Origin: Paractinoplanes ferrugineus | GTDB lineage: Bacteria; Actinomycetota; Actinomycetes; Mycobacteriales; Micromonosporaceae | Assembly: GCF_016862195.1 (NCBI RefSeq) | Contig: NZ_BOMM01000001.1 | Span: 248,001-312,000, forward strand | DNA length: 64,000 nucleotides | Direction of reading: 5' to 3' | In this document: positions 56,757 through 64,000 of the stretch, in pieces | Numbering within the stretch: the stretch's first letter is position 1 | How the letters are laid out: each line of letters opens with the position of its first letter | Notes under the pieces: generated by a model | The model's input: only the letters and a program-made list of their open reading frames with translations | The model's database searches: none | Told to the model about the DNA's origin: nothing | Position numbers and translations under genes: made by a program

Positions 56757-58175
56757 TCAGGAAAGGCCGGCGAGCTGGCCGGAGAGCCAGTTGGACTGGT
56801 CCTTGAGCTTGCCGAGCGAGACCTCGAGGTCGGAGTACTGCTTCTGCAGCGCCGTCTTCTTGGCCGCGAGCCGGATGTCCCAGTTGCTGATCTGGCTGTT
56901 GAGGCTGTCGATCTCGCTGTTGCGACCGGTGATGACCGACTGGAGGTTCGTCGTCATCGTCTTGGTGAGCTTGGTGGTCTGCTCGCCGAAGGCCATGCCG
57001 GCCTGCTTGATCTTGGCCGGGTCGTCGTTGTAGGCGGCCACGAAGTCGGACTTGCTGAACGTCAGTTGACCGGAGCGGTCCAGCTGGATGCCGAGCTGCT
57101 TGAGCGAGCCGAACTTGATCGGGGCGAGCGGGACCAGGTCGGTGGAGTCCGGGTTCGGGTAGGTCAGGCCGGTGCTGATCGCGCTGAGCAGCTTCTGCGA
57201 CATGTCACGCACCGAGAAGTCGCCGGTCAGCGGCGAGCCCTTCTTGGTGGCGGGGTCGTAGGCGGTCTGGTTGCTGATCTCGCCGAGCGCGGCGTTGGTG
57301 GCGTCGACGAACGCCTGCATCTTGTCGGCGATCGAGCTGACGTCGTTGGAGACGTCGACGGTCACCCCGGTCTCCACCTTGCTGACGTTTACCGTCACAC
57401 CGTTCATCAGGTTGCTGAAGGTGTTGCTGTCGCTGCTGACCGTGTAGGTGGTGCCGCCGCCGCCGGAAACCTGGATCTGCGCGCTCTTGGGCGGCGTGGT
57501 GGCGATCGACTCGCCGTTCTGGCCGGCACCTTCCAGGCCCTCGATCACGAAGCCGTTGTTGGCGCCGGTCTTGCTGCCGTTGATCTGCAGGACGCCGGTG
57601 GAGTCCGAGGTCTTCAGGACGTACGCCGACGCGCCGGCCGAGGCCGCGTTGATCGCCTTGGCCACGCCGGCGGCCGACTTGTCCGCGCTGATGTCGATCG
57701 TGACCGGGTCGCCGACCTGGGTGAAGTTGCCGTACGTGTCGTACGTGCCCTTCTTCAGGGTGATCGACGAGGCGGTCGTGATGGGCGCCGGCGTGGTGTC
57801 CAGCTTGCCGTCGGCGTCGGCGTCCGTGTAGGTGGTCACCGGAATCGTGCTCGACTGCTTGCTGGCCAGCGACGTCACGTCGAAGGTCAGGCTGCCGGTG
57901 GTGGCGCTGAGGTTGGTCGAGGTGGACGTGGTGACCGAGGGGGAGCTGGAGGTCGCCGAGATAGCCCGCCAGGTGCCGAGCTGGTTCAGCGTGTCCGCGG
58001 CCGACTTGATGCCGGCGATCTTCGTGTTGACCGCCTGGTAGGAGGACACGGCGGTCTGCGCGCCGGCCACCTTGACCTTGAGCCGGGTCTGCGGGGCCGC
58101 CTCGACCTGCATCAGCTGGGTGATCATCGAGGAGGTGCTCAGGCCACTGACGAGTCCATCAACCGAGCTGCTCAC
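56757..58175 (-). CDS. fliD: Flagellar filament cap protein FliD
   Basis: The 472-residue product starts SSSVDGLVSGLSTSSMITQLMQVEAAPQTRLKVKV (FliD N-terminal domain), has a central variable region with SLTFDVTSLASKQSSTIPV repeats, and ends with DMSQKLLSAI, IGIQLDRSGQLTFSK-like and a coiled-coil tail (DIRLAAKKTALQKQYSDLEVSLGKLKDQSNWLSGQL). It folds flagellin at the filament tip. I chose GTG 58175 over the longer frame. No FliA-type promoter is found in the gap to fliC. Confidence 0.95.
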   Translation of the reverse strand: MSSSVDGLVSGLSTSSMITQLMQVEAAPQTRLKVKVAGAQTAVSSYQAVNTKIAGIKSAADTLNQLGTWRAISATSSSPSVTTSTSTNLSATTGSLTFDVTSLASKQSSTIPVTTYTDADADGKLDTTPAPITTASSITLKKGTYDTYGNFTQVGDPVTIDISADKSAAGVAKAINAASAGASAYVLKTSDSTGVLQINGSKTGANNGFVIEGLEGAGQNGESIATTPPKSAQIQVSGGGGTTYTVSSDSNTFSNLMNGVTVNVSKVETGVTVDVSNDVSSIADKMQAFVDATNAALGEISNQTAYDPATKKGSPLTGDFSVRDMSQKLLSAISTGLTYPNPDSTDLVPLAPIKFGSLKQLGIQLDRSGQLTFSKSDFVAAYNDDPAKIKQAGMAFGEQTTKLTKTMTTNLQSVITGRNSEIDSLNSQISNWDIRLAAKKTALQKQYSDLEVSLGKLKDQSNWLSGQLAGLS

Positions 58176-58207
58176 GTGAGGCCCTGCCTTTCGTGCGGAA
58201 CGCAAGA

Positions 58208-58244
58208 GTGGGGGCAGCCGGCTTGGTGCGCCGGCTACCCCCAC
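58208..58244 (-). terminator. Hairpin terminator after fliC
   Basis: A 15-bp stem with one mismatch (58208-58222 with 58230-58244, loop of 7 nt) lies between the fliC stop and fliD. It would end most fliC transcripts, leaving some read-through to fliD. Confidence 0.8.
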
Positions 58245-58294
58245 CTATTCGGTCGTACGAGCTGTGTATTCAGTGCCAACCGGTGGCAGTTCGG

Positions 58295-59578
58295 TTAGCG
58301 CAGCAGCGACAGCACGTTCTGCGCGGACTGGTTCGCCTGCGACAGCATCGAGGTGCCGGCCTGGGTCAGGATCTGCGACCGGGTGAAGGACACCATCTCC
58401 TGCGCCATGTCGGTGTCCCGGATGCGGGACTCCGAGGCGGAGAGGTTCTCCACCGCGACGTTGAGGTTGTTGATGGTGTGCTCGAAACGGTTCTGGTAAG
58501 CACCGAGCGAGGCGCGCTGGTCCGAGACCGTGGAGAGCGCCTTGTCCAGGACGGTGATCGCCGACGTCGGGTCCTTGGTCAGGTCGACCGTCTTGGTGCC
58601 GAGCGTGCCGGAGTCGGTCGCGCCGATGTTGAACGCGATGCGCTCCTTGGCGTTCGCGCCGACCTGGAACTGGCCGGTGTTGCCACCGGTCACCGCGTTC
58701 AGGGTCGAGGCGGCCATGGTCGACGTGGCGTCGATCTTCAGGGCGGCCAGGGCACCACCGGTGCCGTCGGCGACCTCGAAGTTGCCGACCCCCTGCATCT
58801 GGTAGGTCGACGTGCCGTCCTTGGCCACCGTGGCGGTCATGGACATCTCGTTGCCGCTCAGGTTGATGTCCCGCAGGGCCGAGCCGATCGCCTCGTTCGC
58901 CCGCTTGAGGACGTCGGCCGGAGCGGTGTCGGTGGCAGCGCCGTTGACCGTGATGGTGAGCGGGGTCGCCGTCAGGTCGAGCTTGGTGCCGTCCTTCTGG
59001 GTGATCGACGTCTGGCCGTTGACGCCCTTGAGGGTCAGCGTGTACGTGCCCTGCGCGGCGGCCGGAACCACCGGCTGCCCGTCGGTGCCGGGCGAGAGGG
59101 AGGTGTTGGCCGGGGTCGCGGTGTCCAGCTTGGAGCGGGTGGTGGCGCCGAAGCTGCCGTCGAGCAGCTTCGCCTTGCCGAAGGCGGTGGTGCTGCCGAT
59201 GCGGTCGAGCTCCGCGTTCAGCTGCGTCATTTCCTTGTTGGCGGCGCCGGCCGCCTCCGCGTCGGTGGCGCCGTTGTTGGCGGCCTGGACCGACAGGTCA
59301 CGCATGCGCTGCAGGATCGTGGTGACCTCGTTGAGCGCACCTTCAGCGGTCTGCGCGACGCTGACGCCGTCCTGGGTGTTGCGCACGGCCACCTTCAGGC
59401 CACCGACCTGCGCACGCAGGCCCTCGGAGATCGAGAGGCCGGCCGCGTCGTCGGCCGCCCGGTTGATGCGGAAACCGCTGGACAACTTCTCCAGCGACTT
59501 CGACATCTGCCCGTCGGTGATCGACAGGTTCCGGTAGGCGTTCTGAGCAGCGATGTTCTGGTTGATGCGGAGACCCAT
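58295..59578 (-). CDS. fliC: Flagellin (filament protein)
   Basis: The 427-residue product has the conserved flagellin N-terminus ([39 protein letters not shown]) and C-terminus ([35 protein letters not shown]...NVLSLLR), with a variable Thr/Gly/Val-rich middle. The AAGGAGG at 59593-59587, 8 nt before ATG 59578, is the strongest ribosome site in the area. It is the only flagellin here. Transcription uses a FliA-type promoter; the leader carries likely CsrA sites. Confidence 0.97.
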   Translation of the reverse strand: MGLRINQNIAAQNAYRNLSITDGQMSKSLEKLSSGFRINRAADDAAGLSISEGLRAQVGGLKVAVRNTQDGVSVAQTAEGALNEVTTILQRMRDLSVQAANNGATDAEAAGAANKEMTQLNAELDRIGSTTAFGKAKLLDGSFGATTRSKLDTATPANTSLSPGTDGQPVVPAAAQGTYTLTLKGVNGQTSITQKDGTKLDLTATPLTITVNGAATDTAPADVLKRANEAIGSALRDINLSGNEMSMTATVAKDGTSTYQMQGVGNFEVADGTGGALAALKIDATSTMAASTLNAVTGGNTGQFQVGANAKERIAFNIGATDSGTLGTKTVDLTKDPTSAITVLDKALSTVSDQRASLGAYQNRFEHTINNLNVAVENLSASESRIRDTDMAQEMVSFTRSQILTQAGTSMLSQANQSAQNVLSLLR

Positions 59579-59586
59579 TGGTGAAT

Positions 59587-59624
59587 CCTCCTTGAGTGGG
59601 GTCTTTCCGGCCCATCCATGAGCC
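59587..59624 (-). promoter_or_regulatory. fliC mRNA leader with likely CsrA-binding hairpin and Shine-Dalgarno
   Basis: On the minus strand, GGCTC and GGGCC (59624-59609) form a five-pair stem that presents ATGGAT as a hexaloop. The loop GGA fits the A-N-G-G-A CsrA core. A second GGA-rich site is the AAGGAGGA Shine-Dalgarno. csrA and fliW lie about 3-4 kb away in the same cluster. Confidence 0.65.
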
Positions 59625-59645
59625 GCTGGCGTTACGCCGGGTCCG

Positions 59646-59671
59646 ATCGGCGCAGCACCGACGGTCATGAG
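59646..59671 (-). promoter_or_regulatory. FliA-type promoter of fliC
   Basis: On the minus strand, CTCA (59671-59668), a 16-nt spacer, GCCGAT (59651-59646). The implied start is near 59639, giving a leader of about 60 nt. Confidence 0.8.
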
Positions 59672-59744
59672 CAGTCTCTGAGATTTCTTCGCCCTTCTCC
59701 GGCAAACGCGAAAAAACGTGAAAAGGCCGGATCGGGGGAAATTC

Positions 59745-59770
59745 CTCAGCGGAGCGGCGGGCGTGCCGAC
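59745..59770 (+). promoter_or_regulatory. FliA-type promoter of the flgN operon
   Basis: CTCA (59745-59748), a 16-nt spacer, GCCGAC (59765-59770), 54 bp before GTG 59825. It faces away from the fliC promoter, 74 bp apart. Confidence 0.78.
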
Positions 59771-59824
59771 CTGTCCGAATGAGCGGGTATCTCGGCCCGA
59801 CCGGAAGCGAGACGGAGGACCAGG

Positions 59825-60310
59825 GTGAGTCTGACCGACCTGGCCAGCGTCCTGTGGCGATCACGTGAGCTACTGGAAATGCTGCTGTTCAAGCTCGAGG
59901 AGGAGCAGCTGCTCCTCGCGTCCAACCGCTCACGCTGGCTCAGCCACGCCACCCGCGAGGTGGAAGTCGTGCTGGATCAGATCCGGCAGACCGAGGTCAT
60001 CCGGGCCGCCTACTCCCAGGACGTCGCGGTCGAACTCGGGCTCGAGCCGGAAGCCTCCCTCGGCGAGCTCGCCGATGCCGCCCCGGCGCCCTGGTCGGAC
60101 CTTCTGCACCAGCACCGAAAGGCGTTCCTGATGCTGACCTCCGAGATCAGCGCCCTCGCGGACGTGAATCGTGACCTGCTCACCGCCGGTCAACGCGCAG
60201 CACGCGAAACCATGCTCGCGTTCGCCGAAACTGTGGAAACGTACGGACCGCAGGGCCAGTCCGTTTCCGGCGGCGTGCGCCGCTCCAGCCTGGTTGACGA
60301 GGCGATCTGA
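59825..60310 (+). CDS. flgN: FlgN-like chaperone of hook-filament junction proteins
   Basis: A 161-residue helical protein ([56 protein letters not shown]) directly before flgK and flgL, the usual position of the FlgK/FlgL chaperone FlgN. The first two helices match the FlgN domain. The GTG at 59825 follows AGGGTG; a FliA-type promoter lies 54 bp upstream. The stop is 1 nt before the flgK ATG. Confidence 0.85.
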   Translation: MSLTDLASVLWRSRELLEMLLFKLEEEQLLLASNRSRWLSHATREVEVVLDQIRQTEVIRAAYSQDVAVELGLEPEASLGELADAAPAPWSDLLHQHRKAFLMLTSEISALADVNRDLLTAGQRAARETMLAFAETVETYGPQGQSVSGGVRRSSLVDEAI

Positions 60311-60311
60311 A

Positions 60312-61727
60312 ATGGCCAGCACTTTCGGCGGTATCAACACGGCGCTCAGCTCGCTCTACGCGCAGCGGCGCGGGCTCGACATAGCCGGGCAGAACATCGC
60401 GAACGCCAACACCGAGGGCTACACCCGCCAGCGCGTCCGGATGCAGGCGCAGGGCGGGGTGAACCCGGGCATCTACTCCACGACCGACGCGGTCGCCGGG
60501 GGTGTCGGGGTCGCCTCCATCGAACGCGGGCGCAACCAGTACCTCGAGGACCGCGGCCGCGTCGAACACGGCAATTCGGCTTATCTGACCAGCTCGAAAG
60601 CGGCGTACGACCAGATCGAGAGCGTGCTCGCCGAACCGAGCGACACCGCGCTGCAGGCCCGCCTGCACGACATGTGGGACGGCTGGAACGACGTCGCCAA
60701 CAACTGGCAGGACCCGTCGACGCGTAGTGCCCTCATCGAGCGCAGCCACACCGTGGCCATCTCGCTCAACGACGCGCACACCTCGCTGTCCAACCAGTTC
60801 GACGCGACGCATTCCCAGATGAGCGCCTACGTCGACCAGATCAACACGCTCTCCAGCAGCATCGCCGACATGAACAACCAGATCGTGGTCGCGACCAAGG
60901 CCGGCCTGCCCTCCAACGAGCTCCAGGATCAGCGCGACCTCAAGGTCATGAACCTGTCCGAGCTGGTCGGAGCGTCCGCACACATCAAGCCGGACGGGTC
61001 CGCCAACGTTTATGTCGGCGGCGCCGCGCTGGTCGAGGGATTCCAGTCCCGGCAATTGACGATGACCGGCCCGGTCACCCTGGACGGCATCAACGACACC
61101 GACAAGGTGGCGTTGGAGTTCACCGACAGTCCCGGCCTGAAAGCGAGCGCCGGCGGCACCATGGGCGCGATGCTCGACACGATGAACTCCACGCTGTCGG
61201 GCGTCGCCAGGGACCTCGACAGTGTCGCCGAGAGCCTCACGACCTCGGTCAACACCGCCACCGCCGACGGTTACACGATGAACGGCACCAAGGGCGACGT
61301 CACCCCGTTCTTCATGGGCACGACGGCGGCCACGATCAAGGTGAACATCACCGACCCGAGCCAGGTCGCCTTCTCGACCGGCAATCCCACCGACCCGGAC
61401 CCGAACGTGGCCGCGATCGACCACGGCGTCGCCGACGCGCTGTCCGATGTGGGCGCTTCCGGCAGCGGGCCGGACGCGACCTATCAGGCGGTGATCGGCC
61501 GGCTCGGGGTCGCGGCCCAGGCAACGTCGCGGCGCAGCGAGATCCAGAACGCGGTCACCGATCAGGTGGATGTGTCCCGACAGGGCGAGGCCGGGGTCAA
61601 CCTCGACGAGGAAATGACCCACCTGCTCACGTACCAGCGCGGTTACGAGGCGGCGTCGCGGGTGCTCACGACGATCGACTCGATGCTCGACCAGCTCATC
61701 AACCGTACCGGCATGGTCGGCCGATAA
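60312..61727 (+). CDS. flgK: Hook-filament junction protein FlgK
   Basis: The 471-residue product has the FlgK N-terminus TFGGINTALSSLYAQRRGLDIAGQNIANANTEGYTRQRV and a C-terminal helix (ISRQGEAGVNLDEEMTHLLTYQRGYEAASRVLTTIDSMLDQLI-like). It is the first filament adaptor above the hook. ATG 60312 follows the flgN stop. The next gene is flgL, 19 bp downstream. Confidence 0.96.
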   Translation: MASTFGGINTALSSLYAQRRGLDIAGQNIANANTEGYTRQRVRMQAQGGVNPGIYSTTDAVAGGVGVASIERGRNQYLEDRGRVEHGNSAYLTSSKAAYDQIESVLAEPSDTALQARLHDMWDGWNDVANNWQDPSTRSALIERSHTVAISLNDAHTSLSNQFDATHSQMSAYVDQINTLSSSIADMNNQIVVATKAGLPSNELQDQRDLKVMNLSELVGASAHIKPDGSANVYVGGAALVEGFQSRQLTMTGPVTLDGINDTDKVALEFTDSPGLKASAGGTMGAMLDTMNSTLSGVARDLDSVAESLTTSVNTATADGYTMNGTKGDVTPFFMGTTAATIKVNITDPSQVAFSTGNPTDPDPNVAAIDHGVADALSDVGASGSGPDATYQAVIGRLGVAAQATSRRSEIQNAVTDQVDVSRQGEAGVNLDEEMTHLLTYQRGYEAASRVLTTIDSMLDQLINRTGMVGR

Positions 61728-61746
61728 ATCGCGGGGGTAATCGGCA

Positions 61747-62658
61747 ATGACAATTTCCAGCCGGGTCACGAATACCGGCATGATGACGAAGGCGATCGGG
61801 GATCTCCAACGCGGCCTCGCCAATTCGCAGAAGCTGCAGTCCCAGATCTCCGGCGGCAAACTGCTGACCCGGCCGTCGGATTCGCCGACCGGCACGGTCA
61901 CCTCGCTGCAACTGCGCGGCGAGGTGCGCGCGACCCAGCAGTACAGCCGTAATGCCAATGACGGTCTCGGCTGGCTCGGCACCATTCAGGACACCCTGGG
62001 TGACGCGTCGGGCGAGATCATCCGCGTACGCGACCTGACCGTCCAGGCCCTGAACACGGCCAACGACGGCGGTTCCCGGCAGGCGCTGGTCGACGAGATC
62101 CAGAACATCCGGGACCAGCTGATGGGCCAGGCCAACGCCAAGTACATGGACCGGCCGGTCTTCGGTGGCACGACCCCGGGCTCGACCTCCTACACCAAGG
62201 ACGGCACGACCGGCGCGGTCACGTTCAGCGGCAACCAGAATCAGACGACCCGGACCGTCGGCCCGAATGCCAAAGTGCGTATCGAGGTCAGCGGCCCGGA
62301 GGCATTCGGAACGCCTGGCACGGACACCGAGCTCTTCGGTGTTCTGCAAAAGATTTCGGACAGCATCAAGAACAACGATTCGGCCGGCATGAGCGATGGC
62401 CTGGAAAATCTCGATAGCGCCCACGACTTACTAAAATCGGCCCTTTCCGACGTAGGCGCCCGATATAATCGGATTGAACAGATGAAGCAGTCCGCGGACG
62501 ACCATCTGTTGTCCGTGACGTCGCAGCTTTCCGACATCGAAGATGTCGATCTGCCCAAGGCGATCATGGAACTGCAGATCCAGCAGACCTCGTACCAGGC
62601 CGCCTTGGCCGCCACGGCCAAGGTGATCCAGCCCTCGCTCATCGATTTCCTGAGGTGA
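61747..62658 (+). CDS. flgL: Hook-filament junction protein FlgL
   Basis: A 303-residue flagellin-like junction protein: ISSRVTNTGMMTKAIGDLQRGLANSQKLQSQISGGKLLTRPSDSPTGT and the C-terminal helix ARYNRIEQMKQSADDHLL...DIEDVDLPKAIMELQIQQTSYQAALAA. Codon 228 is TTA (62428-62430), rare in this genome, and the surrounding 120 bp are AT-richer than the rest. The stop overlaps fliW (GTGA). Confidence 0.95.
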   Translation: MTISSRVTNTGMMTKAIGDLQRGLANSQKLQSQISGGKLLTRPSDSPTGTVTSLQLRGEVRATQQYSRNANDGLGWLGTIQDTLGDASGEIIRVRDLTVQALNTANDGGSRQALVDEIQNIRDQLMGQANAKYMDRPVFGGTTPGSTSYTKDGTTGAVTFSGNQNQTTRTVGPNAKVRIEVSGPEAFGTPGTDTELFGVLQKISDSIKNNDSAGMSDGLENLDSAHDLLKSALSDVGARYNRIEQMKQSADDHLLSVTSQLSDIEDVDLPKAIMELQIQQTSYQAALAATAKVIQPSLIDFLR

Positions 62659-63098
62659 CCATGACTACTCGCACCGCGTCCCGACCGATTGAGGCGTCCA
62701 TGATCGACCCGTCGCTGGGTCTGCCGACCATCCACATGGCGGTACCCATGCCCGGATTCCCGGCACACCGCGACTTCGTCCTGGTGCGGCTCAACGAGGA
62801 CGGACTGCTCTACGCTTTCACGTCCATCCAGGACCCGGACCTGCGTTTCCTGGTGGCCCCGCCGGAGCCGTTCTTCCCGGACTACGCCCCGGAGATCGAG
62901 CAGGACGTCTTCCAGGCTCTGAACACCAAGGACCCGGACCGGCTCCTGCTGATGGCGGTCATCACGGCCGGCACCGACGAGACCACGGCCAACCTGATGG
63001 CGCCGATCGTGGTCGACCGCGACACCATGCGGGCCGTGCAGGTCGTGCTCAGCGGCTCCGGGTACCCGGTCCGCGCGATCATGCACCGGGCCTACTGA
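62655..63098 (+). CDS. fliW: Flagellar assembly factor FliW
   Basis: The 147-residue product has the FliW fold: PTIHMAVPMPGFPAHRDFVLVRLNEDGLLYAFTSIQDPDLRFLVAPP, then DRLLLMAVITAG and TANLMAPIVVDRDTMRAVQVVL. FliW binds CsrA and flagellin, and so releases flagellin translation once flagellin is exported. GTG 62655 (overlapping flgL) or ATG 62661 is the start. csrA lies 85 bp downstream, the standard pairing. Confidence 0.95.
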   Translation: MTMTTRTASRPIEASMIDPSLGLPTIHMAVPMPGFPAHRDFVLVRLNEDGLLYAFTSIQDPDLRFLVAPPEPFFPDYAPEIEQDVFQALNTKDPDRLLLMAVITAGTDETTANLMAPIVVDRDTMRAVQVVLSGSGYPVRAIMHRAY

Positions 63099-63183
63099 CG
63101 TCCCGGCGCCGGCGCGGCCGCCCGGTCCGCGGTCGCGCCTCTCACGATGCTGTCCGTCCACGGATGGGGGAGGGCACCGGACG

Positions 63184-63426
63184 ATGCTAGTGCTGACACG
63201 CCGGGCCGGGGAGAGCGTGATGATCGGGAACGACGTGATCATCACGGTGCTCGAGGCCCGCGGGGACGTCATCCGGCTGGGCATCCAAGCCCCGCGCGAC
63301 GTCCAGGTCCATCGTGAGGAAGTGTTCCGGGAATTGCAGGCGGCCAACCGCGAGGCGGCCTCGCCCACCGAAGATGCGGTTCGGGCGGTCACGAAGATGC
63401 TGCAGTCGCCGGAGGAATCCGGTTGA
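63184..63426 (+). CDS. csrA: Carbon storage regulator CsrA (translation repressor)
   Basis: An 80-residue protein with the CsrA core MLVLTRRAGESVMIGNDVIITVLE and the RNA-binding VIRLGIQAPRDVQVHREEVFRE, followed by a 20-residue acidic extension. It binds GGA motifs, here probably the fliC leader. ATG 63184 follows GGGGGAGGG upstream. The gene pairs with fliW and ends before a hairpin. Confidence 0.97.
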   Translation: MLVLTRRAGESVMIGNDVIITVLEARGDVIRLGIQAPRDVQVHREEVFRELQAANREAASPTEDAVRAVTKMLQSPEESG

Positions 63427-63429
63427 TCG

Positions 63430-63462
63430 GGTACGCCCCGGCGCGCCGCGCCGGGGCGTACC
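63430..63462 (+). terminator. Hairpin terminator after csrA
   Basis: GGTACGCCCCGGCG (63430-63443) pairs perfectly with CGCCGGGGCGTACC (63449-63462) around a 5-nt loop. Confidence 0.85.
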
Positions 63463-63480
63463 AGTCTCAGGGGGTAACCG

Positions 63481-64000
63481 ATGATGAAGAGACTGGCTGA
63501 TCTCGGGATCGCGAAGCGGCTCACGTTGATCGTGACGCTCGGGGCGGTCATCCTGACGGCCCTCGGGATCATCACGATGATCAGCCAGAACCGGATGACG
63601 GCCCACAGCCGGATGCTCGTCGGTCTGCAAGCCGGTGCGGCGGCGCTCAACCACCTGGACACCCGGCAGAGTGAACTGAAGGTCGACGGCTACCGGGCCG
63701 CGCTCGGCCAGGACGTCACCCAGGACGTCATCGACGACGTGCAGTCGTCGGTCGAGGCCGCCGACGCCGTCGAGGCCGCCGGGATGCCGGCCGCGCAGAC
63801 CGCGAAGTTCGCCGGCTACCGGACCGACTTCACCGCGTTCAGCGAGTTCATCACCCAGTTCGCGAGCGACGCCAAGACCAACGTCAGGTCGGTGCGGTCG
63901 CGGCTCGACGAGATCTCCGAGCGCAACCACGTCACCGACGACGAACTCGGCGGGCTGGTCGACGAGGTGGACGCCCTGGTCGTCACGGGGCGCGCCGAGA
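63481..64000 (+). CDS. Methyl-accepting chemotaxis protein, 5' part (cut by window edge)
   Basis: The frame runs from ATG 63481 (or 63484) off the right end. It has a basic start (KRLADLGIAKR), a first transmembrane helix (about 14-34, TLIVTLGAVILTALGIITMI) and a helical ligand-binding region (SRMLVGLQAGAAALNHLDTRQSEL) like a four-helix-bundle sensor (4HB_MCP). The HAMP and signalling domains would lie outside the window. It is preceded by GGGGG as Shine-Dalgarno, just after the csrA terminator. Confidence 0.85.
   Translation, partial: MMKRLADLGIAKRLTLIVTLGAVILTALGIITMISQNRMTAHSRMLVGLQAGAAALNHLDTRQSELKVDGYRAALGQDVTQDVIDDVQSSVEAADAVEAAGMPAAQTAKFAGYRTDFTAFSEFITQFASDAKTNVRSVRSRLDEISERNHVTDDELGGLVDEVDALVVTGRAE

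Noticed and set aside
63141-63166. FliA-type promoter before csrA
   Set aside because: CTCA is followed at 15 nt by ACGGAT, which matches GCCGAT at only four positions; spacing and -10 are both off.
1-64000. tRNA, rRNA, insertion sequences or phage genes
   Set aside because: I found no tRNA-like cloverleaf, rRNA segment, transposase or integrase signature. The region looks like stable chromosome.

Overview
The window is GC-rich actinomycete DNA, most likely from Actinoplanes or a close relative in the Micromonosporaceae. It combines typical actinobacterial genes (a mycothiol-type DinB isomerase, an HBHA-like gene beside its XRE regulator, a SigJ-like ECF sigma factor, several apparently leaderless genes) with a large flagellar and chemotaxis cluster, as expected for a bacterium with motile zoospores. 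The genus is inferred from gene content only.

Left part (1-24,008): mixed chromosomal genes. In order they are the tail of a probable glycoside hydrolase; a SLOG-like protein; a repeat-rich gene-free stretch (677-1454); NUDIX and DinG-type helicase; DUF402; a SigJ-like sigma factor; a degenerate PI-PLC/AIM6-like protein; DUF47 and Pit phosphate transport behind a PHO-box-like repeat; a membrane protein; DsrE; nitrobindin; class IV aminotransferase; Fur and YgfZ; BKACE and asparaginase; XRE, HBHA-like and DUF2516; an alpha/beta hydrolase; an EI24 protein; LacI regulator and GH1 beta-glucosidase; DinB isomerase; MurB; a GH18 chitinase; and a secreted CAP-domain protein.

Right part (24,412-64,000): motility. 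Rightward come an OmpR-type regulator, cheA, cheW, an unknown gene, cheB, cheR, cheY, cheX, cheY, a CheX-like gene, flgD, flgE, flbD, motA, motB, fliL, fliM, fliN, fliO, fliP, fliR, flhB, flhA, an flhF-like gene and a small membrane gene. Leftward from 59,578 come fliC, fliD, fliS, a fliT-like gene, flgB, flgC, fliE, fliF, fliG, fliH, fliI, fliJ, a two-domain peptidoglycan hydrolase and fliK. The two arms meet at a perfect terminator hairpin (46,315-46,351). Rightward from 59,825 come flgN, flgK, flgL, fliW, csrA and a methyl-accepting chemotaxis protein cut by the window edge.

Regulation is readable from the sequence. Five units (fliC, flgN, flgB, fliJ, fliM) carry CTCA, exactly 16 nt, then GCCGAA/T/C. 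cheA and flgD have close variants at the same spacing, and flbD has an exact match with 17 nt. This looks like one FliA-type regulon. The fliC leader holds a hairpin presenting GGA in a hexaloop plus a strong Shine-Dalgarno, and csrA and fliW lie nearby, so CsrA/FliW control of flagellin is likely.

The oddest points are the absence of fliQ (fliP and fliR overlap), an FlhF-like protein that has lost its P-loop, a MshEN-like double motif in CheA where P2 would normally be, and an unrecognised gene coupled between cheW and cheB. sigma FliA, flhG, flgF/flgG and fliQ are not in the window.
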